DNA of 64,000 nucleotides. Origin: Trichomonas vaginalis G3 (Eukaryota; Parabasalia; Trichomonadida; Trichomonadidae). The stretch spans positions 62,001-126,000 of the forward strand of contig NW_026529243.1 in NCBI RefSeq assembly GCF_026262505.1, given 5' to 3'. Under the pieces are notes generated by a model. That model saw only the letters and a list, made by a program, of their open reading frames with translations. It was not told the DNA's origin and made no database searches. The position numbers and the translations under genes are program-made. Shown in pieces: positions 61,686 through 64,000 of this stretch (position 1 is the first letter of the stretch; the number at the start of each line of letters is the position of its first letter).

Positions 61686-62970
61686 GGGGATTTGACGGAG
61701 TCAAATCCCCGCTCACAAAAAGTGGACTTTACATGTCAAATTTTATATGCATGTAATGTCCACTTTTATGAGTTTTAGGAAGGAATTGGAAGCCATGAGT
61801 TACTGACATTGCATCAGTATCTCATAGCCTCCAATTCCTTCAAAAAATGGGAGAAACTTTGTCCGAATAGTTTAACATTCGGACAAAGTTTCTCCCATTT
61901 TAAGAAGGAATTGGAGGGTAAGAGATATACCATATGAATGTATATCTCTTACCCTCCAATTCCTTCTAGAAAGTGTCCAAACTTTGGGTTAATTGCAAAG
62001 TATTAACCCAAAGTTTGGACACTTTCAAGTGGAGATGGAAGGCTTTGGGGTATATATTAATATAATATACCTCAAAGCCTTCCATCTCCACTACAAATGG
62101 GAGAAACTTTGTCCGAATAGTTTAACATTTCGGACAAAGTTTCTCCCATCTTTCAATGTAATTGCTACTGTGAGGTACTGACTTGAAGTCAGTGCTTCAC
62201 AGGTAGCAATATCCAAAAATTTAAAAACATTTTATCAGTTCGTTAGAGAACTAGAGCTTCCTAGGTACTGAACCAGAATCAGTGCCTAGGGTACTCTAGT
62301 GATCTATATAAATCTGAGAAACTTTGAGGAAATTGTTCGACATTTCCTCAAAGTTTCTCAGCAATTTAGCGAGGAATGTTCGTTATCGTGTAGATATTTA
62401 TAATATATACATGATAACAAACATTCCCCGCTAAAAGATGTAAAATCTTATAAGAAATAATTGCAAAAGAATAACAAATTGCAACAAATTTTATATGAAA
62501 CTGAACCTTATGAGGTAGTGATTCAAGATCACCGCCTCATAAGATTCAGTTTCAATCTCAAGTATCTCAAAAGTAAGGCTCTATTTTTTGCCATGTAAAG
62601 TGTCACTTTTTCTATCCAAATGATAAGTTATTCAGAGAAAGTTTCCCAGCTATCAAGAGGGAATTGTTCCTTATGAGGTATATATTCATACTGTATACCT
62701 CATAAGGAACAATTCCCTCCTTAAAACGAGAAAACTTGTTCGAAATTGTTTATTCATTTCGAACAAGTTTTCTCGTTTTTAATAAGAAACTAAAGGCTAT
62801 GAGGCACTGATTATATATTGTGCCTCACAGCCTTTAGTTTCTAATAGATAGCTGGGAAAACTTTCTCCAAATGATAAGTTATTCAGAGAAAGTTTCCCAG
62901 CTATCAAGAGGAATTGTTCCTTATGAGGTATATAGTTATAATGTATACCTCATAAGGAACAATTCCCTCA
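61686..62970. repeat. Hairpin array 3: about 17 different stem-loops
   Basis: Successive stems include ggggatttga/tcaaatcccc (61686-61710), gggagaaactttgtccgaat (61846-61900, repeated at 62097-62150), aaggaattggagggtaagag (61905-61967), agtgtccaaactttgggtta (61972-62026), gtggagatggaaggctttgg (62030-62092), ctgagaaactttgaggaaat (62312-62360) and gaggaatgttcgttatcgtg (62371-62432). At 62640-62870 a 20-bp outer stem encloses three inner hairpins, followed by a partial repeat to 62970. Many loops contain 'tactga...tcagt' or 'atatat' cores. Unlike array 1 the units are not tandem copies. Confidence 0.93.
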
Positions 62971-62975
62971 TTAAA

Positions 62976-64000
62976 ATCGTAGATATTTTTTACTTATTAC
63001 TCATGCTTTCAAAATCACAATCCTCTGAAAAGTTATTTTTTATTAAGAATTTAGAATTTTGATAAATACCTTTTTTCAATTTGATATAATACTTATATAT
63101 TTTCAAAAAGACATTTTGAAAAGATATCTCAAAAGTTCTCTGAAAACCTATTTTTTGATTAATTTTGAGAAATATCCGTATTAAATTAATCACTAAATTC
63201 ATTCAACACTACTTTAATTTTTAAATTCAAAAAATTATATGTGCTTCTTAAAATGTCTCACAAAAATTTTATTATAAAATTATATACAATATTAAAAATC
63301 CCACAACATTTTTTACTTTACATAATCGTACTTCCTCGACGATTAATTTCCCCTCAATTCCTATCGTTGACCGAACTTAGCATGCAACAAAATAATCAAT
63401 TTACATCGTTTTTACTCATAAAAAACAACTAATTTTTGATTTTGATATCATATTTGATAAATACTCATTCCAGAGTTGACGTAATGTATTAATTATTGTT
63501 AGAGATATTGCTTTCGCAGCAAAATTCTTATTTCATGAAAGAAAAAAAAATGATTTTATTCCAACAAAAACAAGTAAACAGATGAATGGAAACGTACTAT
63601 ATTTTCATAAATGTAGTAATCAGTGTGTCAGCTTTTGTTTATAATGTTCGAGTCAAAATGTATTAACTTGTAATAAGAAATATTCGAAGATTATATGAAG
63701 TATTGAGCATTCTTTGTAGAAATATTTGTAATTCATTACTAACATATATAATAAAGTTGTTTTTTTTTCCTTATTGCAATAATTTTGTCTGATTTTAATA
63801 ACTTTTCATGTATACGAGTTGTGTGAATATGCATCATAATATGCGTAAATATACTTATTTGCGACGAATAATGTGGTTGCATAATGGAGGTGCTAAATTT
63901 TGATTTTTAATATGGGGCTTTGGTATGTATAATCATGTTCTTATCTCAACGTAGGAGTATTGGTGCAATATGATTAAAATTTACGAGGTTGATCTTAAAT
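62976..64000. other. AT-rich right end of the window
   Basis: No gene, RNA or mobile-element end recognised. Confidence 0.5.

Noticed and set aside
51060-62970. CRISPR-like arrays
   Set aside because: The repeats are palindromic hairpins without unique spacers of constant size, no cas genes are present, and the setting is eukaryotic.

Overview
The window is AT-rich eukaryotic DNA dominated by nested transposable elements and looks like a parabasalid genome, most likely Trichomonas vaginalis or a close relative. Three observations support this. Several start codons and element ends carry the trichomonad initiator TCAYTW (for example TCATTT just upstream of the transposase at 7419, and TCACTTTT in several terminal repeats). 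There are large Polinton/Maverick-like elements beside Mutator-like (MULE) and mariner-like elements. The genes have no visible introns. The species assignment is inference. Only one ordinary host-type gene is convincing, a family-61 glycosyltransferase at 3020-4192.

Layout. 1-1258 is the right end of one Polinton-like element that runs off the window. 1259-4950 holds the host-type gene between two 90-bp direct repeats. 4951-7692 is a MULE with an uninterrupted 480-aa transposase, itself hit by an 804-bp non-autonomous MULE. 7868-16793 was once one long TATATTTATATATG-type microsatellite, later split by a 5.3-kb element (8487-13812, 8-bp target duplication) and by copy A of a long-inverted-repeat family (15171-16423). 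16796-18160 holds a MULE fragment and a 269-bp tandem repeat. 18161-20619 is copy B of the long-inverted-repeat family, split by a MULE derivative.

20640-45803 is a 25.2-kb Polinton-like element with ~840-bp terminal inverted repeats and poly-A/poly-T tips. It is flanked by a 6-bp duplication TAATTT, and a related unoccupied site lies at 61463-61670. It carries a Dam-type methylase, small amphipathic proteins, a phage-tail-collar-like protein, an rve integrase, HNH nucleases, KilA-N and GIY-YIG-like proteins, an A32-like packaging ATPase, an SF3 helicase and capsid-like genes. The plus-strand half looks whole. The minus-strand structural half looks broken, with about ten breaks in all. No protein-primed DNA polymerase was recognised. 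It should be read as a fairly young fossil.

46017-58318 is copy C, the coding member of the long-inverted-repeat family (IS3/IS481-like rve transposase). At least seven other elements sit in it or in each other: a non-autonomous MULE holding a mariner-like element and an element with 41-bp perfect inverted repeats; element D holding another MULE; an AAAGGT element; and element E. Elements D and E both have 9-bp target duplications.

The most unusual signal is three arrays of short, near-perfect hairpins (about 51060-52320, 55310-57600 and 61686-62970). There are several dozen stem-loops, with stems of roughly 20-30 bp and short loops, packed end to end. Arrays 1 and 2 lie inside transposons D and E. 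Arrays 1 and 3 share hairpin architecture although their stem sequences differ. They resemble clusters of small-RNA precursors or mobile cruciform DNA and encode no plausible protein. A lone hairpin of the same type lies just upstream of the glycosyltransferase gene.
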